NCBI GenBank assembly: GCA_017540385.1
Contig: JAFYBD010000034.1
Coordinates: 1-7,812 of the forward strand
Direction: 5' to 3'
DNA length: 7,812 nucleotides
DNA from: Lentisphaeria bacterium
Lineage (GTDB): Bacteria; Verrucomicrobiota; Lentisphaeria; Victivallales; UBA1829
The notes beneath the pieces are model-generated. The model did no database searches. It was given only the letters and a program-made list of their open reading frames with translations, and was not told the origin of the DNA. Below are positions 6,784-7,812 of the stretch, one piece after another. Numbering within the stretch: the first letter of the stretch is position 1; each line of letters starts with the position of its first letter. The translations under genes and the position numbers were made by a program.

Positions 6784-7065
6784 ATGAGCAGGCGCACCGA
6801 AAACGAAAAGGCGATGAAATCCGTCAGCTACTGGCGGATCCTGAGCTTCGCGCGTCCGTACTGGCTCCGGCTCGCAGTCGGCGTCATCATGGGCCTGATC
6901 GTCTCCGGCACGCATCCGCTCGGTTACGAGGAGGAGGCCGGGGAAAAGGGCTGCAAGCTCTCCGGCGGGGAGAAACAGCGCATCGCGCTGGCGCGCATCA
7001 TCCCGATGAACGGGCGTTACCGCGAGCTCCACGACACGCAGTTCTCCATGGACCGCGACGGCTGA
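6784..7065 (+). pseudogene. Relic of an MsbA-type ABC exporter with two in-frame internal deletions
   Basis: The 93-codon frame joins three pieces of a type-I (MsbA-like) ABC exporter that normally runs to about 580-600 residues. Residues 1 to about 43 match the exporter N-terminus, with YWRILSFARPYW leading into the first membrane segment. Residues about 44-73 are the part of the ATPase domain around the signature LSGGEKQR (59-66), preceded by a YEEEAGEKG stretch. Residues about 75-87 (MNGRYRELHDTQF) match the extreme C-terminus. Most of the membrane domain, Walker A, the Q-loop, Walker B, the D-loop and the H-loop are missing, so it cannot be an active ABC ATPase. Start, stop and frame are nevertheless intact, with GAAGG at 6774-6778; ATG 6814 is an alternative start. 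It lies 53 bases after pgi and 20 before the antiporter. It could be a decayed gene, an assembly collapse, or a small retained protein. Confidence 0.75.
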
Positions 7066-7085
7066 CGCCGCCGGGAGCCTGACGA

Positions 7086-7812
7086 ATGGGAGAACGGATC
7101 GAACACATTCAAGCGTGGCTGCAGTCGGCCGTGGACAATATGAGCGGCACGGACGAGGAGGCAATCATCGCGGCGCTGCTGGTGATCGTGGTCACCGGCC
7201 TCATCGGCGGCGTGGCCGCGAAGAAACTGCGCCAGCCGCTGATCCTGGGCTACATCCTCGCAGGCGTGATCGTCGGCGTATTCTTCCGCGCTGGATTCGG
7301 CGATGTCGCGGAGACGGCCGTCGGATCGCTCGCGAACATCGGCGTGGCGCTGCTGCTCTTCTCGATGGGGCTTGAATTCTCGAAGGCCGACATCCGGCCC
7401 ATCTTCAAAATCGCGGTCTTCGGCGCATTGGCGCAGGTCTTCTTCACGTTCGCCGCCGGGACCGGTCTGGCGTGGCTGCTGAGCCGTGTCCCGACCCTGA
7501 ACATGAGCCCCGATTCGAAGATGCCGCTCTTCAGCTCCACGGCTTCGCTGTTCCTCTTCGGCATCTGCTTCGTTTCCACCAGTACCGCGGTCGTCCTGAA
7601 AACGCTCTCCAGCAAGGGATTCGAAAACTCTCTCTCGGGGCGCGTGATGATCGGCATCTCCATCGTGCAGGACCTGACCGTGATGCCGCTGATGCTGCTG
7701 GTGTGCCAGCTGGGGACGTTCTCGACCTCCGGGGGCGGGCTCTCCTCGCTGGCCCCGCTCGCGCTGAGCGCGGTCTTCATGGCGCTGATGCTGACCGTGG
7801 GCGCGAAATACC
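7086..7812 (+). CDS. CPA2-family (KefB/KefC-like) monovalent cation:proton antiporter, 5' part (cut by window edge)
   Basis: CPA2 transporters exchange or release Na+ or K+ in relation to protons across the cytoplasmic membrane. The first 242 codons are present, with no stop before the window ends. After a short polar start come successive hydrophobic segments from about residue 26. Family motifs are LRQPLILGYILAGVIVG (48-64), NIGVALLLFSMGLEFS (84-99), STSTAVVLK (164-172) and the ion-path QD in IVQDLTVMPLMLL (193-205). The start ATG has GGGAG at 7073-7077, eight bases away. It follows the ABC relic after 20 bases and probably shares the pgi transcript. Any C-terminal regulatory (TrkA-N type) domain would lie outside the window, so the ion and subclass cannot be named. 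Confidence 0.88.
   Translation, partial: MGERIEHIQAWLQSAVDNMSGTDEEAIIAALLVIVVTGLIGGVAAKKLRQPLILGYILAGVIVGVFFRAGFGDVAETAVGSLANIGVALLLFSMGLEFSKADIRPIFKIAVFGALAQVFFTFAAGTGLAWLLSRVPTLNMSPDSKMPLFSSTASLFLFGICFVSTSTAVVLKTLSSKGFENSLSGRVMIGISIVQDLTVMPLMLLVCQLGTFSTSGGGLSSLAPLALSAVFMALMLTVGAKY

Noticed and set aside
7250..7780. 176-codon open frame on the minus strand near the right edge
   Set aside because: It lies opposite the plus-strand CPA2 antiporter frame, which stays open to the window edge with clear family motifs.

Overview
The window looks like an ordinary chromosomal segment of a GC-rich bacterium, with about 7.8 kb of tightly packed genes. The genes include glycogen synthase, a rhomboid protease, glucose-6-phosphate isomerase and a CPA2-type antiporter. 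The promoters are clear sigma-70-like boxes (TTGA-N17-TAT) that stand out against the GC-rich background. The style of the glucose-6-phosphate isomerase and of the rhomboid tail would fit a lineage such as the PVC superphylum. That is an impression from memory of the families, not a demonstrated placement.

The left half is read leftwards. A rhomboid intramembrane protease (1933-2859), glycogen synthase glgA (400-1866) and the 5' end of the tRNA-modification gene queA (1-413, cut by the window edge) form a probable operon. It starts from a promoter at 2898-2926; glgA and queA overlap by 14 bases. Upstream of it, also leftward, lies a membrane-anchored DUF4139-like envelope protein (2999-4888). 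It has its own promoter and a rho-independent terminator (2931-2964) that abuts the rhomboid promoter.

The right half is read rightwards from a 237-base divergent control region (4889-5125). The genes are pgi (5126-6730), a severely shortened ABC-exporter relic (6784-7065), and the 5' two-thirds or so of a KefB/CPA2-type cation:proton antiporter (7086 to the window edge). Gaps of 53 and 20 bases with no visible terminator suggest one transcript.

glgA and pgi both act on the glucose-phosphate pool: Pgi links it to fructose-6-phosphate, and GlgA sends ADP-glucose into glycogen. The pgi promoter carries a perfect 8-bp inverted repeat across its -35 box. One half-site of it recurs next to the -35 box of the rhomboid-glgA operon, which hints at shared control. 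I see no CRISPR array, tRNA, rRNA, insertion sequence or defence system. The most unusual items are the in-frame ABC relic and this shared promoter element. No stretch over 300 bases lacks a gene.
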